64,000 bases of DNA, from NCBI GenBank assembly GCA_032173965.1, contig CM063290.1:868001-932000 (forward strand), written 5' to 3'. The position numbers and the translations under genes were made by a program. The notes beneath the pieces were generated by a model, which was not told the origin of the DNA, made no database searches, and saw only the letters and a list, made by a program, of their open reading frames with translations. Every line of letters begins with the position of its first letter. Positions within the stretch are counted from its first letter, which is position 1. Below, piece after piece: positions 45,678 through 57,498 of this stretch. This DNA is from Sitta carolinensis. Its lineage: Eukaryota; Chordata; Aves; Passeriformes; Sittidae.

Positions 45678-48506
45678 CTGCTGGGGAAGGCATTAGAAAG
45701 GATTTGAACTGACTCCCCATGGCAACGGACCCTGAAAGGGAATTAGCATTTGCTCCCCATTCCTCGAGAAGCCTAAGTGGAATTTTTCTCCTCTTTAAGG
45801 AATTATTTGCAGCAGGGCAGTGTGCTGCTGCCTCTGAGGTTCAGCAGGCACAGCTTCAGCTGGCACCTGGCTTGCACACCCTGCTCAGGGTGACACTCAT
45901 CCCACCAGACATGGGATGGGTAAATATGAATGAGACTCCATCCACGTTTGCCTTACACAGCTCTCCAGTGCTCTGCACACCTTTCTGCCACCTCTGCCAC
46001 CTCTCTGTACACCCATTCACCAATCCAAATCAGGATTGGCTTTGCAGCACAGAGGGTTTCAAACTGCAAATGAATGCAGGAGTCTTTCTGTAAATGAAAA
46101 TCTAAAATGTACAGAGACAACTCACAATGTGATCAACTGTGGAGATAAAAATAGGATACCTGGAAAGGACTTTTGCCAATGCAGCCCTGTCTGAGGCTTG
46201 GACGACCTGCACCTTGTGTACTTGGCCACTTATCAGTGTGTGTGTGTGGTTCCCACAAGGAGTGGGCATTTCACACCAAAAGATCCTCTGTGCTGGACAT
46301 CAATTAACACAGCTGGTAATTGCTAACATTCTTCTTTTATTTTTTCACGTGTGGGTGAAACAACAGCCAAGCAAAGAAGGAGCAGCTCGTGGAGGGTGAC
46401 CCACGCCATCCCAGCCACAGGCTGGGTCACGCTCAGTGTGCAAAGGAACAGCAACTCGTGTCAGTTCCCATAAATCACATCTGGAACAGAGCACACACCA
46501 CTCTGCACCACAGCCTGTCTCCACCTGAAGTTTCTTGCAAGCCACCTTGAGTTACTTCAGCCTGAGGAGATCACACGGGTACCTCATGCCAGGACCTGTA
46601 ACACGCACGGCCAAACGCCCCTGGAGTGGTTTTACATCCTTCAGGGGTTGACTGAGCCTCCACCAGGGCACGTGGCATCCTCAGCACCCTGTGCCTGCCT
46701 TCTTCTAGCCCTGCAACAGGCATCTGCTCCAAACTCTGCCCACCTCTGCCTCCCCTCCTCTGCACTTCCACTGCCCCTGGGGAACTTCGTGAGTGCCCAC
46801 CTGCCGTTGGACACTTCCTGACATTGTGGATCCCCCAGCCTGCTTTCCCATCCCTCACACCTGTGGCTCACATCACTCTCAGCCACCCAGGTACACCTAG
46901 ACAGTCCCTCTGCAGTGTCAGATGAGCAGCAAAAGGCTCCAAAGCCAGGAGAGCAGAGGGCAGGCTCAGATCTCTGGAGCAACAACAGTGCCCTCCGTGA
47001 CCGTGGAGACGGGAACAAGAAAGAAAACACTTCCAGTTTCCTGAAATAAACAAGGGAGGAGGAAAACAAACCCAACGGAGTACACAGGAACACACAGCTC
47101 CCTGCTGGCCCTTAGATCAGCCTGGCACCAGCTGAGCCCCGCGGGGCTCCACCAGAAGCTCCTTCTGCTGTGGGCTGGGCAGCAAAGCCAGCTCTGGCAG
47201 AGCCCGGACGGACAGGCTGGAACCAAGGGAGCCACTGCCCAGGGAACCACGCTCGGCTGGCCCGCGCCTCCAGCCCCTCCCAGTGCAAGAGCCAGGACTG
47301 CTCAGAGCACGCTGTGCATCGAGGGAAACGCCAGAAAACTGCTTGTGGAGCACCCTCACTCCAACACAGCCAGGACACCTGAAGCACCCATGGAAGGAGT
47401 TTCTCCCAGAGCCTCCAAGGCCATTAGGCATGGCAGTCTCACCTCCTCTGGAGGCACAAAATGCTGCCCTACTGCAGCCAGTACTGCAGTACTCCAGCAA
47501 ACATGGAACACACCTCTCCTAATTTGGAGAGTTAGGTTTTGGTTTTTTGACATTCAGGCTTGTTTAAACTTATTAAAAAGCCCGAAGCAAACAAACAAAA
47601 CAAATCTCCACAACACTACCCCACGTGGTTGTGTCATCAACGTTATCAATTTAAATTAAATTGGATCTTGGGTGACACCTTAGAAAAAACTCAGCTTATT
47701 CAGATTTCATTAAAGGAAAACTGTTCCATTTATAGAAAGATTACTTTGTAGAGCCAACAGAAACATACAGCTTAAAGCCTCTCCCAGAAATAAGGGGAAG
47801 ACAAATCTTGAATGAAGGACTAATTTTCGGTCTGTTTTTTGATGCTCATGAAACTGTTTTCTGCCACGGGTATTTCTTGACAGTGTTTTAAATTACAGAT
47901 CAGCTCATGCAAAACTGGGAGCTGTTAATAGCGGGTGGCCTCTCCTTTGCTTTTATGGAGTGAAAATTTTATTCTCCTTCTCGAATACCGGTGATTTTGA
48001 TCAAAGTCATGGCGGGACACCCCCCTCAACGGCTGAAAGGACAGCAGCATTAAATCAATTCCCTAGGCAGCCTCCCAAGCCGAGCCCCTATTGTTAAAAT
48101 AATGAGTTATATGCCACTTGATCCCAACCCACCAGCTGATCCCCAGTTCATAGACAATAGGTAGCACAGAACCAGAAAGCACACGTGAATGGATCATTTC
48201 TCACAAATCCTGCATCTTCAGCTGATAAAACAAAACATTTCCTTCCCTAACAGCCTACGGGCATTTTTAATTGGAGGAAAAGAGCATCCTTCAGAGTTAA
48301 AAACAGATTTCATAAAAGTAGCACTCTCAAATTTATTCCAGTGAGCTGATGCTTAAAGAACCAGGAAGACTTTAACAGCGTGCATGTACTCTGCTGCCTC
48401 TCACCTCCCAAAAAGCCTGGATTTCCTTTCCATGTCTCCCACATTACCTTTAACTCAGGTGCCTCACTGCAGGGTTGAACCCTGCCTCTTTCTTCAATAC
48501 TGTTAC
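45678..48506. other. Non-coding or undetermined DNA
   Basis: This lies between two exon-like segments. Open frames at 46,570-47,500 are GC-rich, Cys/Gly/Arg-rich and unsupported by splice sites. I see no named repeat. Confidence 0.4.
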
Positions 48507-48618
48507 CTGCAATTATTCTTTCACATTTCAGAACAAACACCTTAACTTTTCCTTCCTTTCCTAAGTTTTGCAACGTGTGGGGTACAAGTCCCAAGGACAA
48601 GTAAATCAGGAGGGGCCC
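48507..48618 (-). CDS. Candidate internal exon of an unrecognised gene
   Basis: A strong acceptor (TTTGCCTGTTTTCAG) and good donor (GCAG|GTAACA) enclose 112 nt reading GPLLIYLSLGLVPHTLQNLG, KEGKVKVFVLKCERIIA plus one base. There is no Met in the exon, so a start would lie upstream. Its phase-1 exit does not match the best frame of the 45.5-kb segment, so either another exon lies between or they are unrelated. Protein not recognised. Confidence 0.25.
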
Positions 48619-48979
48619 CTGAAAACAGGCAAACATTGTGTTTTATAACTCAGGAGTTAAAGCACACTTTAAACAAAGAGCCTATGACTGGTCCATCAGA
48701 TAAGGCTTATATCTTTCTCCCTGGAATTTAATAACACTTCTTCTAAAACACTTTGCGGCCAGCTAGAGTTGAAGTTCCCAGAATTGCACTGAGTAGCTTA
48801 ATTACAACAAAATATGCATTAATTCCTACATCATTGTACCTCCTTTTTAAAAAATGGTTTATGGAACAGGCAATTAGAAATCAGATATTTTTAGGAAGGA
48901 CTCAATCCAACAAGAGGTTTGACTCTTCTCAGAACCTTCCAGGTGGGGACAGGCGTGCTCCCACCCTGCTGGCTGGTCG

Positions 48980-49790
48980 GGAGTTCCCACTAAGCCTCAG
49001 TGAACAGGGGCTGGGCTCGGGCCGGCCGAGCGGCTGCCGCTCGCTCCGGTGGCACTGCCCGCGGCCCGGGGGCTGCCCGGGCAGAGCCGCGGGGCAGAGC
49101 CGCCCCGGCACATGGCGAGCGGGCAGAGCGGCCGGAGCTCGGCCCGGCGAGGCTCTCCGCGGCCAGCAGCACGAGCACGGCCGAGGCACGGCGGCAGCCC
49201 CGGAGCGGCTCCTCGGCACAGCGAGCGCTCGGGGCACGCCGAGCCCTTCGGGAAACAGGCTGAAAAGAAGTTACACCTCGCAACCCCCCGCCTCGACTTT
49301 GGGCCGCGATCACCGGGAGAAACCAGCATCAACCGCATGGGAAAGCCCAGCGGAGGCTGGCAGGGACACGGTCCGGTCCCGCCGGGAGCGCCCGCGGGGC
49401 CGCGCACAGCGATGGGGCTCGGGGTCCCGTCCGCCCGCACTCACCGCGGCCGCCGGGCTGGGCTCGCTCCGGTGCTGCGCTGTCCCTCGCCGCCACGGTC
49501 GCACGGCCAGCCGCAGCCCGGTGCGGCAGCACAACCTGCTCCGTTCAAACCGCAGCGCTGCCGCCCGCCCGCCCGGCCCGGCCGGCCGGCCCGCCCCCGC
49601 CCGGGCCCTGCCGAAACCCGGAGCGGCCGCGGCGGAGCGGAGCGGCCCGGCCGGCGGGGAGCGGCTGCGGCGGCCCGAGCCGAGATCCAGCCCCGGTGTT
49701 GCCGCGGGCCCGAGCCCGTTCAACCTGCTCCATTGTGTGTGCGCTGCGAGCGGGGGGCAGCGCCCCGCTCCCCTCAGCCCAGACGGGACC
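48980..49790 (-). promoter_or_regulatory. Large CpG island with a strong minus-strand donor
   Basis: About 800 bp is extremely CpG-rich. At about 49,442 the minus strand shows GCG|GTGAGTGCGG, an excellent 5' splice site, consistent with a non-coding or partly coding first exon transcribed leftward. It may serve as promoter for the exon-like segments at 43.7-48.6 kb or as a distal PLCH1 promoter. Open frames through it are GC artefacts. Confidence 0.5.
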
Positions 49791-51120
49791 GAGCCCCCGG
49801 CCCGCTCCCCTCAGCACTGACCCGGACTGAGCCCCGGCCCGTTCCCCTCAGCACTGACCCGGACTGAGCCCCCGGCCCGTTCCCCTCAGCACTGACCCGG
49901 ACTGAGCCCCCGGCCCGCTCCCCTCAGCACAGACTGACCCGGACTGAGCCCCCGGCCCGCTCCCCTCAGCCCAGCCGGGACTGAGACCCCGGCCCGCTCC
50001 CCTCAGTACTGACCCGTGCTGAGCCCCCGGCCCGCTCCCCTCAGCCCAGGCCGCCCCGAGCCCCGGCCCGCTCCCCTCAGTACTGACCCGTACCGAGCCC
50101 CCGGCCCGCTCCCCTCAGCACTGACCCGGACTGAGCCCCGGCCCGCTCCCCTCAGCACTGACCCGGACTGAGACCCCGGCCCGCTCCCCTCAGCACAGAC
50201 TGACCCGTGCTGAGCCCCCGGCCCGCTCCCTCAGCACCGACCCGGACTGAGCCCCCGGCCCGCTCCCCTCAGCCCAGCCGGGACTGAGCCCCCGGCCCGC
50301 TCCCCTCAGCACAGACTGACCCGTACCGAGCCCCCGGCCCGCTCCCCTCAGCCCAGCCGGGACTGAGCCCCGGCCCGCTCCCCTCAGCACTGACCCGTAC
50401 CGAGCCCCCGCTCCCCTCAGCCCAGCCGGGACTGAGCCCCGGCCCGCTCCCCTCAGCACAGACTGACCCGTACCGAGCCCCCGGCCCGCTCCCCTCAGCC
50501 CAGCCGGGACTGAGCCCCGGCCCGCTCCCCTCAGTACTGACCCGCACCGAGCCCCCGGCCCGCTCCCCTCAGCACTGACCCGTACTGAGCCCCCGGCCCG
50601 CTCCCCTCAGCCCAGCCGGGACCGAGCCCCCGGCCCGCTCCCCTCAGCACCGACCCGTACTGAGCCCCCGGCCCGCTCCCCTCAGCCCAGCCGGGACCGA
50701 GCCCCCGGCCCACTCCCCTCAGCACTGATCCGTACCGAGCCCCCGGCCCGCTCCCCTCAGCCCAGCCCGCCCCGAGCCCCCGGCCCGCTCCCCTCAGCCC
50801 AGCCCGCCCCGAGCCCCCGGCCCGCTCCCCTCAGCCCAGCCCGCCCCGAGCCCCGGCCCGCTCCCCTCAGCCCAGCCCGCCCCGAGCCCCCGGCCCGCTC
50901 CCCTCAGCCCAGCCCGCCCCGAGCCCCCGGCCCACTCCCCTCAGCACTGACCCGGACTGAGCCCCCGGCCCGCTCCCCTCAGCCCAGCCCGCCCCGAGCC
51001 CCCGGCCCGCTCCCCTCAGCACTGACCCGGACTGAGCCCCCGGCCCGCTCCCCTCAGCCCAGCCCGCCCCGAGCCCCGGCCCGCTCCCCTCAGCCCAGCC
51101 CGCCCCGAGCCCCGGCCGCC
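49790..51120. repeat. C/G-rich minisatellite, about 30-40-bp units, roughly 35 copies
   Basis: The core GAGCCCCCGGCCCGCTCCCC-TCAGC is followed by either ACTGACCCGGACT, ACAGACTGACCCGTAC or CCAGCCGGGACT / CCAGCCCGCCCC. It runs for 1.3 kb straight out of the CpG island. The minus strand carries GGGGAG-CGGG-CCGGGGG-type runs in every unit (potential G-quadruplexes). The plus strand repeats a CTCCCCTCAG acceptor-like motif. Confidence 0.95.
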
Positions 51121-51224
51121 CCGGCAGTCTCCTCCCGGCGGGACTCACCGAGCTCCCCGGGCCGGGCCGAGGGGAGCGGTGCCGGTGGGACGCGATGAGC
51201 CGAGCGAGAAGCGGCCCCTGGGGC

Positions 51225-51640
51225 GGCCCCCGGCCCGGCGGGTGCCATGGAGACCCCCGGCCCTCCCGTCCCAGCCCTGCCATGCAGGGACCCCTTCCAC
51301 TGTCCCAGGCCGCTCCAAACCCGTGTCCAACCTGGCTTTGTGCAGTCCCAGGGATCCAGGGGCAGCCGCAGCTTCTCTGGGAACCTGCGCCGGGGTTTCG
51401 CCCCCCTCTTGAGTAAAACGATTCTTTTTTCAATCCAATCTAGCCCGATCTCCCTTCAGTTAAAGCCATTCCCCGTTCTCCTATCACAACAGCCCTGCTG
51501 AGAAGTTTCTTCCCCAAGGATGCAAACGGCAGCCCCGTGCCCAGGCTGCTCCGAGGGGCCGGGGATGTTTATTGCCGTTTGCCTGACATGCCACACCGGC
51601 AATAAAGCGTCTGTGCAGTGTCGGAGGTATTTTTCTTGGG
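51225..51640 (-). mobile_element. CR1 LINE fragment
   Basis: The reverse complement reads like the CR1 3' part: 51,280-51,380 contains CATGCAGGGACCCCTTCCAC, TGTCCCAGGCCGCTCCAAAC, CCGTGTCCAACCTGGCTTTG, AGGGATCCAGGGGCAGCC. The stretch to about 51,500 (CAATCTAGCCCGATCTCCCT, CCGTTCTCCTATCACAACAG) matches the more internal CR1 segment. At about 400 bp it is the longest CR1 copy in the window and still only a fragment. Confidence 0.85.
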
Positions 51641-53040
51641 CCATTTGGAGGCCGCGTCTCTCCTTTCACTCCCGGCGGTCTTTTGAAGATGTGGCATCGC
51701 TCACGGCACGTTCAGGGTTGCAGGGGCAAAGGCACAAGTGCTGAGCAGTTTAATAATTCTCGTGCTTATTTCCCAGTCACAGAGTCGCCGCCTCCGTTGG
51801 AACTCCTCTGCCGGCACTGCTGCGGGTGAAGAGAGGGATGGAGCTCCCGAGAGGCAGCCGTGGGGCTTCTACGAAATGGAGAAAATGCTGCTTCCCCCCA
51901 GCCGGGTGCCGCAGAGATATTTGTCTCTGCTCCCATTACTGCTTTTCCAATAGCCAGGCCTCCCACAGAGACAGGATCTGCAACCTCTCAAGCCCTGCAC
52001 ATATGGAAAGCACAGCTTTGAACTGAACTGGGCTCTTTCTGAGGGGGGAGGGTGTGCTGGTGGGTTTTCTTTTTAAAGATAAGCCCTGCGTGATAAGGAA
52101 AACAGCATTAACAAACAATTACAGGACCTGACCCTCAAGAAATCATTTGTCACTGCAAACCCAAATCCATGTGGGGGAACAACACGTTCGGTTCACATTC
52201 GCCCACACCTCACCTCTGCTTGCTAGAAATGCAGCATGTGGCTTCCTAAGACTTTTCTCTCAGCTTGACAGTGGATCTTTGTGATAAATCCTCCTGTGAC
52301 TCATCTACAGAACAGAAGTGTGAAGTCCAGAATTATATTTAATTATTACAGAAAATAAATTATAAGTGTACAATTATGCCCAGCTTGGAAAAGCTCCTGC
52401 TACTTCCCAGAACAGGGAACAGGAACACCTATAAACCCCACGAGAAGTGGATTACTGCTGAGCCTGAATGAGCACTTTGGGGTTAAAACTCAGCTTTGAG
52501 TTTTGCTCTGGAGGTGCCACAGCCAATCCCAAATCCCTGGCTGGCTGATGACTTTCACATCCAAGACCCACGGTAGTGGCTGGCCCAGCCCTTATGCATA
52601 AACCCAGAATCACTTTTCCTATTTTCCATTTTCAAACAGGCACAGACACCTGGTTTGCTGCCCAGAGCTGCTGCCCTCTCCCACACTGCAGGTATTTCAT
52701 GGCTCGCTGCTCCCTAGCTCCAGCCTCACCCTGGGAGCACCAGGAACAAAAGGAGGAAAGAACCACTAACATCATTCTTACCCAAGGAAACGGGGTTTTT
52801 AAGGATCTCAAGAGTCACAACTTTGCCCTGAAGTCAGCAGAGAAAATGCTGATGTAGCAACTAATTGCCAGACAAGTAGTGCTCAATTATTAAAGTTTTT
52901 TTTTAAATCACACTCTTCTCCCCAGTGTTTCACTGGAAAGCAATCACACAGAAAGAAAATCTGTAAAACACTTCACTTTAAATAAATATTGGGACTGTGG
53001 GAGGTTAAACAAGGGTCAAGGGCTTGGATTTAAAAAGCAT
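51641..53040. other. Intergenic DNA, nothing specific
   Basis: This is mixed to AT-rich DNA between the CR1 copy and the 3' end of C3orf33. No gene or repeat is recognised. Confidence 0.5.
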
Positions 53041-53049
53041 GTAACAACG

Positions 53050-53872
53050 AACTTAAGAAATTCAATCTTTATTCTGAAAATATTTACAACATAAATAGTA
53101 ATACACTCATGTACTTCACATGTGTATCAAAAATAAACCAAGAATTCAAGTTCTTAGCACAGTCTGATCTTCCTTGTCAAATTTCATTTTAAAGTTTTAT
53201 ATTCATCTAATTTTAGATACTTACAGAACCATCAGAAAGAAACAACAGAAGTTTTTCCTCTTCAAATGAATGTTGTCTTTGAAAAATTTGGATTCCTGAC
53301 ATTATATTCTTTGATACGCCATGTTTTTTCCCCCTGAGGAACTTTAGTTATTACAACCTTATCAGCTTTTTAAGATCAGCCAAAACAAATCACCTTTTAT
53401 AACACCAACAATGCAACCCATTATTCAAGATGAATGAGTGTAAAACCACAAATTACACCAAAAGGTAGCATAAGAACAGAATTCAACCGAAAAGGTTGTG
53501 TTTAAACGCATCGCAGGAGCTTTGTAAAGGCCTGACACAGAGGCCAATGCACATTGTGGGGTGTGAAGGGCTCTGCCCCTCAGACCTGCACTGGGCAGCA
53601 CAGCTCCCAGGAGGCAGGCAGCTGGGAAACTGGGGAGAAGTTTGGCACCAGAACATTTTCACTGGTGGCCTGCATGCTGCTCCTAAACTTCAGTGCCATG
53701 TGGGTTATGATGGGACATATTCTAAATAACCATGAACTGGGGGTTTATATTCTGTGTAACCCTTTAACTATGGGGCTTGTGTTCGAGACAGGGACCCTCG
53801 ACATGACAGCACAGTTTGTGATCACAACCATACACAGATCCCACAACTTGGGGAACTGCAATCCCCACCTTT
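53050..53872 (-). other. C3orf33: Probable C3orf33 3' UTR with poly(A) signal
   Basis: Downstream of the C3orf33 stop, the minus strand has AATAAA at 53,073-53,068 with AT-rich flanks. This would end an 800-nt 3' UTR. It is the first canonical signal I noticed after the stop; the exact cleavage site cannot be seen. Confidence 0.4.
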
Positions 53873-54145
53873 TCACCTCTCAGAAGAGCTTCTAAGCCAG
53901 CTCACAAACTGCCTCAGCCTCTGCAGGAATTTATTGCTGCTTATGCTCTCCTGGACTCTTTCAGAGTAGCTCTGGGTTTTCCATATGCCTTTATTTTTCT
54001 TCACAGCCTTTAGCTCGGCCCGGAGGAGCCTTTTGTGCAGTTTCCAGTAGAGGTGGGAGTGGTGAGGCAGCCCCTGGATCCGGGCTGCTCTGGCCAGCCC
54101 TTGGCTCAAGAGCTCTTCGTTCAAGCACGTGCTGAGAAGTCCACC
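53873..54145 (-). CDS. C3orf33: C3orf33 coding exon 5 (terminal)
   Basis: The exon encodes the C-terminal 90 residues and the TGA stop: GGLLSTCLNEELLSQGLARA, ARIQGLPHHSHLYWKLHKRL, LRAELKAVKKNKGIWK, then a helical tail ending WLRSSSER. It matches the human protein around LNEEILRRGLGKT...YWTVHRNLLKAELTALKKGEGIWK, which resembles the end of a staphylococcal-nuclease-like (SNase/TNase) fold. The mammalian tail is longer by several dozen residues. Acceptor GTTTTCTAG, phase 0. Confidence 0.94.
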   Translation of the reverse strand, partial: GGLLSTCLNEELLSQGLARAARIQGLPHHSHLYWKLHKRLLRAELKAVKKNKGIWKTQSYSERVQESISSNKFLQRLRQFVSWLRSSSER

Positions 54146-54295
54146 CTAGAAAACCCACAATAAGCAGATGTTGACCATTGAAACAGGGTTATTTGGGGTT
54201 TGCTGTGAACACCCTCAGAGGTACAGCTTTACTCAGGGCGTATCTATGCTTTGGCAGAAGAAATTAGAAGTGAAGAGGAATCCAGGTGACTTCAA

Positions 54296-54497
54296 ACCCA
54301 ACTCCAGTGTGAGGTGGGCAGGCCCTGGCACAGGGTGCTCAGAGCAGCTGTGGCTGCCCCTGGATCCCTGGCAGTGCCCAGGGCCAGGCTGGATGGGGCT
54401 GGGAGCAGCCTGGGACAGTGAAGTTGTCCCTGCCATTGGCTGGGACTGGATGGTCTGTAAGTCCCTCCCAACCCAAACCATGCAGTGATTCTATAAA
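54296..54497 (+). mobile_element. CR1 LINE fragment (3' end)
   Basis: Sequence in CR1 order: TGGCACAGGGTGCTCAGAGC, AGCTGTGGCTGCCCCTGGAT, GCCAGGCTGGATGGGGCTGG, GACTGGATGGTCTG, CCCAACCCAAACCATGCAGT, GATTCTAT. It is about 200 bp, in intron 4 of C3orf33, antisense to the gene. Confidence 0.93.
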
Positions 54498-54762
54498 GCA
54501 AGGCATTTGTGATGGAACATTGGATAACAAACATTAGGCTAATCAGAACTACAGGATGCCTTTTTGGCACTGGCAGAGAAACACATTCCTGCATGAATCA
54601 GTCTGAAAAACTACTGCAATCAGACTTGCAAATGCAACATTTAAAATTCACACCAAAGAAGATAAATCATAAATAATAACACTTGTTAAATGTACTGAGA
54701 TAACTGTGTGACTAGTGCCATATAAAAACTGCAGGGAAGAGGCAGTTTTTGTGTCTCTTTAC

Positions 54763-54923
54763 CTTATGGACTAGAACAAGGCACTCCAGGGCCGAGCTGT
54801 CCCTCCCCAGGAGCTGGAACCACAGGGGCTGTTTGGGGAGCAGCTCCTGCTGCAGCCAGGCCGTGCCCCCTGGAGCCAGCTCCACCCCGGCCAGGCGGAT
54901 CAGCAGGAGCCCCCGGGGCTGCC
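54763..54923 (-). CDS. C3orf33: C3orf33 coding exon 4
   Basis: The exon encodes (W)QPRGLLLIRLAGVELAPGG, TAWLQQELLPKQPLWFQLLG, RDSSALECLVLVHK. It aligns with human PRGALLVKLAGVELAETGKAWLQ and LLWFQLLGKENSALFCYLLVSK, the beta-rich core of the SNase-like region. It is 161 nt, phase 1 in and phase 0 out, acceptor CCATTGCAG, donor AAG|GTAAAG. The junction with exon 3 yields RKWQPRG where human has RKEPRG, one residue longer. Confidence 0.94.
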
Positions 54924-55602
54924 CTGCAATGGAAGGGGACAAATCAGCGGCTGGGGAAAGCTCAGGCTCTGCACACACCCTCAGCTCTTGTAATGGATTC
55001 ATTCCCGTGGATGAAAATAAGCCCTTTTAGCTCCTCAAAGCAAACAGGAATTTGGTCTCACCTCCTCATTGGTGAAAAAGAAAATCAAGATTGCCAAATT
55101 CAAATTGAGTTTAGGTTAATTTTGCATGCAAAGAAAAAGATCTGCTCCCACTCTCAGTCCCTATCCTTCATCCAAAGGGGCAGAAGCATCAGCAGCTGCT
55201 GGTGTTTGCACAGCCAGTGTGAGAGTCACAGACTTGAGGGACAGTTTGTTTCTGACAGCAAAACTGTCCCCAAAAATGGGTGTCTGCAAATAAAAGCACA
55301 ATCCCAACAGAGGCTTTTTGCCAGGAATGAGATGAGCTGTGCACGCAGAAGCACTGCCTGAGTGCTCATTTCTGCTGCTGGAAAATATCACAGGAAGGCT
55401 TAACACAAACACTGTGGTGACAAACTCTCTGGATGGGTCTCCTCACGTCCTTTACTCCCCAGTTTCCCACCTGCAAAGCAGAGAAAGACCAAAAGGCAGA
55501 GCTGGAAATGTGCCTCAGCCCTTCCTCTCAAGCTTGCAGCCACTCTAAGAGCAGCACATCTCATTTCTGCCCTTGCTCTTCACACTCTTCCTCATTACTC
55601 AC

Positions 55603-55756
55603 ATTTTCTCTGGATGGCTGTGAAGAAAGGAATGCTGATGGGAATGTGCTCAACTTCCAGGCCCTTCTCTGTGATGTGATGTAATTTTCCTCTCAGTTTC
55701 ACATTCTTTTCTATGAACTCCACAGGTATATCCAAAGGATTTGTGAACTTTGTTGT
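55603..55756 (-). CDS. C3orf33: C3orf33 coding exon 3
   Basis: The exon is 154 nt encoding TTKFTNPLDIPVEFIEKNVK, LRGKLHHITEKGLEVEHIPI, SIPFFTAIQRK. It matches human DIPVEFI.RNVKLRGRLRRITENGLEIEHIPI. Acceptor CATCAATAG, donor T|GTGAGT, phase 0 in, phase 1 out. The IPVEFI.KNVKLRGKL block is the start of the conserved domain after the membrane segment. Confidence 0.95.
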
Positions 55757-57498
55757 CTATTGATGGAAGGAAGAGAAAGACAAAATTTTAAGAAAAAAAT
55801 ATAGAGCAGTTACAGCCATACTAAATCCAACTCCTTAAAATAGTTTGGGAAATTATGCCTCTATTATTAGACACCATGGCAAGTAAATATATATTTAATA
55901 GTGATCAGCTGCAGAAGCTGTGCCAGCCTCTCCACAGTTACCATTTTCCCTGTTTTACAGGATTTGCAAAGTCGGTGTGGACATAAAAACCAGGCTTAGA
56001 GAAAGAACAGAAACTGACATTTTTTGAGCAATGCCTATTGAAGTTCACTTGATTCCCCCTGAAAAGAGTGTTTTAGAAGCAGCCTGAATGGGGCTGGGAC
56101 AGGGGTGAAAGGAAGCCAAAGGACAGACACGCTGAAAACAAAGGCAGAGCAGGGAGGGCAGAAACAACCCCGCCTTTGATGCCTGAGGAAACCAGGAGAG
56201 GGACAAAGGCAGGTGAACGGCTTTGAGAAGATCACAAGAAGATTAAATTCGATACTACAGCCTGGGAGGATCCAAGGGGGATGGTTATGTGATCACACAG
56301 GAAAACCAAGCCGAGCAGCAGCAAAGACTTGGGCCGTGGCACAGGAATGGAGCAGCCACAGGTTTGGGGTGAGGGAGAAGGACACGTGAGACCCTGAAAA
56401 ATTAAGACTCCCAAAATTTAAGACACTGAGGCCTTAGCAGAGCACTGACCTGCTTCTACAGAGCTGTGAAACCCACTGAGTACTGGTGTACAACTGCTGG
56501 GAAATGAACCCCCAAAGCACCACATCTAAAGATGTGTCTCCTGGGTGTTATTTACTCAGCAAACCTCCCGCTCTGCAGGCCACAGGGCCTCCCACTAGGA
56601 ACATGGGAATCTGGGACCTTGCAGGCAGGAAGTCTGGAGGTTTTTAGGAACAGAAATTGTTCAAAAGCTGATCTCATTTGCTCTGGAAGCCCCACCAGCC
56701 AGGTGAATACATTCACAGGCCCTTGGGTCAAAACCAATCAAACAAAAAACAGAATAAAAAAATTCTGGGAACATTTTTAGTTCGGGTTTTCTGGTATGAT
56801 TTTTAAGTAAAAAATCCACACAAATGTTTTCTTGTATAATTTGGAATTGTGCAGGGGGAAGGTGAAGGTAACTGTGATTTTTTTTAGGCTCCCTGTGGGA
56901 GCACAGTGGCTCCTGCCCATGGAGGTTCAGCTTCTCCAGGAGCAAGCAGCGAGGAATTAGTCCAGCACGACCTGACCATCCTGGGAGTGAGAGAAGATTT
57001 GGGGGATGTTTAAAAAACCCTTCAGAAGCAGTTGTGTGTGTGTGTAAGGACTGAGAATACACGAGGCAAGCGGCTGTGTCAGTGTGTTTGGACAAGGGAG
57101 GGTGCTGGAGCTGCACAGTGGGACAGGCAAAGGAGGCATTTCCCTTCCCAGGGGCTTTAGGAACAGGACAGAACAAAGGACCCGCGGAGATACCTCAGGA
57201 CAGCGATACGGAGCCTCTCAAGACCTGCATCAAACTTTGCTGGTTTTTTTCACTTGTTAATCAGTAGCTGTAGTAGGACTGTGAACCTTGCACGCTTGGC
57301 TAATCTTTAGTTTTAAGGAAAAGGGAAGACAATGCCAAGATGAATGGGCTGTCTAGGCGGGGGCCACCAGGAGTGGAGGCAGCCGGGTGAGCTGGCGAAA
57401 GGCAATTCCAGCACTGAGCACTGAGCACCCGGGGCAAAGGCACCCCGGCCTCAGAGGGAGGGGAGCCGGGCCTGCGGACTGACCAGCACGAGAAACAG
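55757..57498. other. C3orf33 intron 2, unique part
   Basis: This is 1.7 kb of intron before the minisatellite. I see no repeat family, no RNA gene and no exon-like segment with matching phase. Confidence 0.5.

Noticed and set aside
48753..49867. 355- and 272-codon plus-strand frames rich in Arg, Pro and Ala
   Set aside because: They are CpG-island artefacts: high GC removes stops in all frames, no known domain, no splice context.
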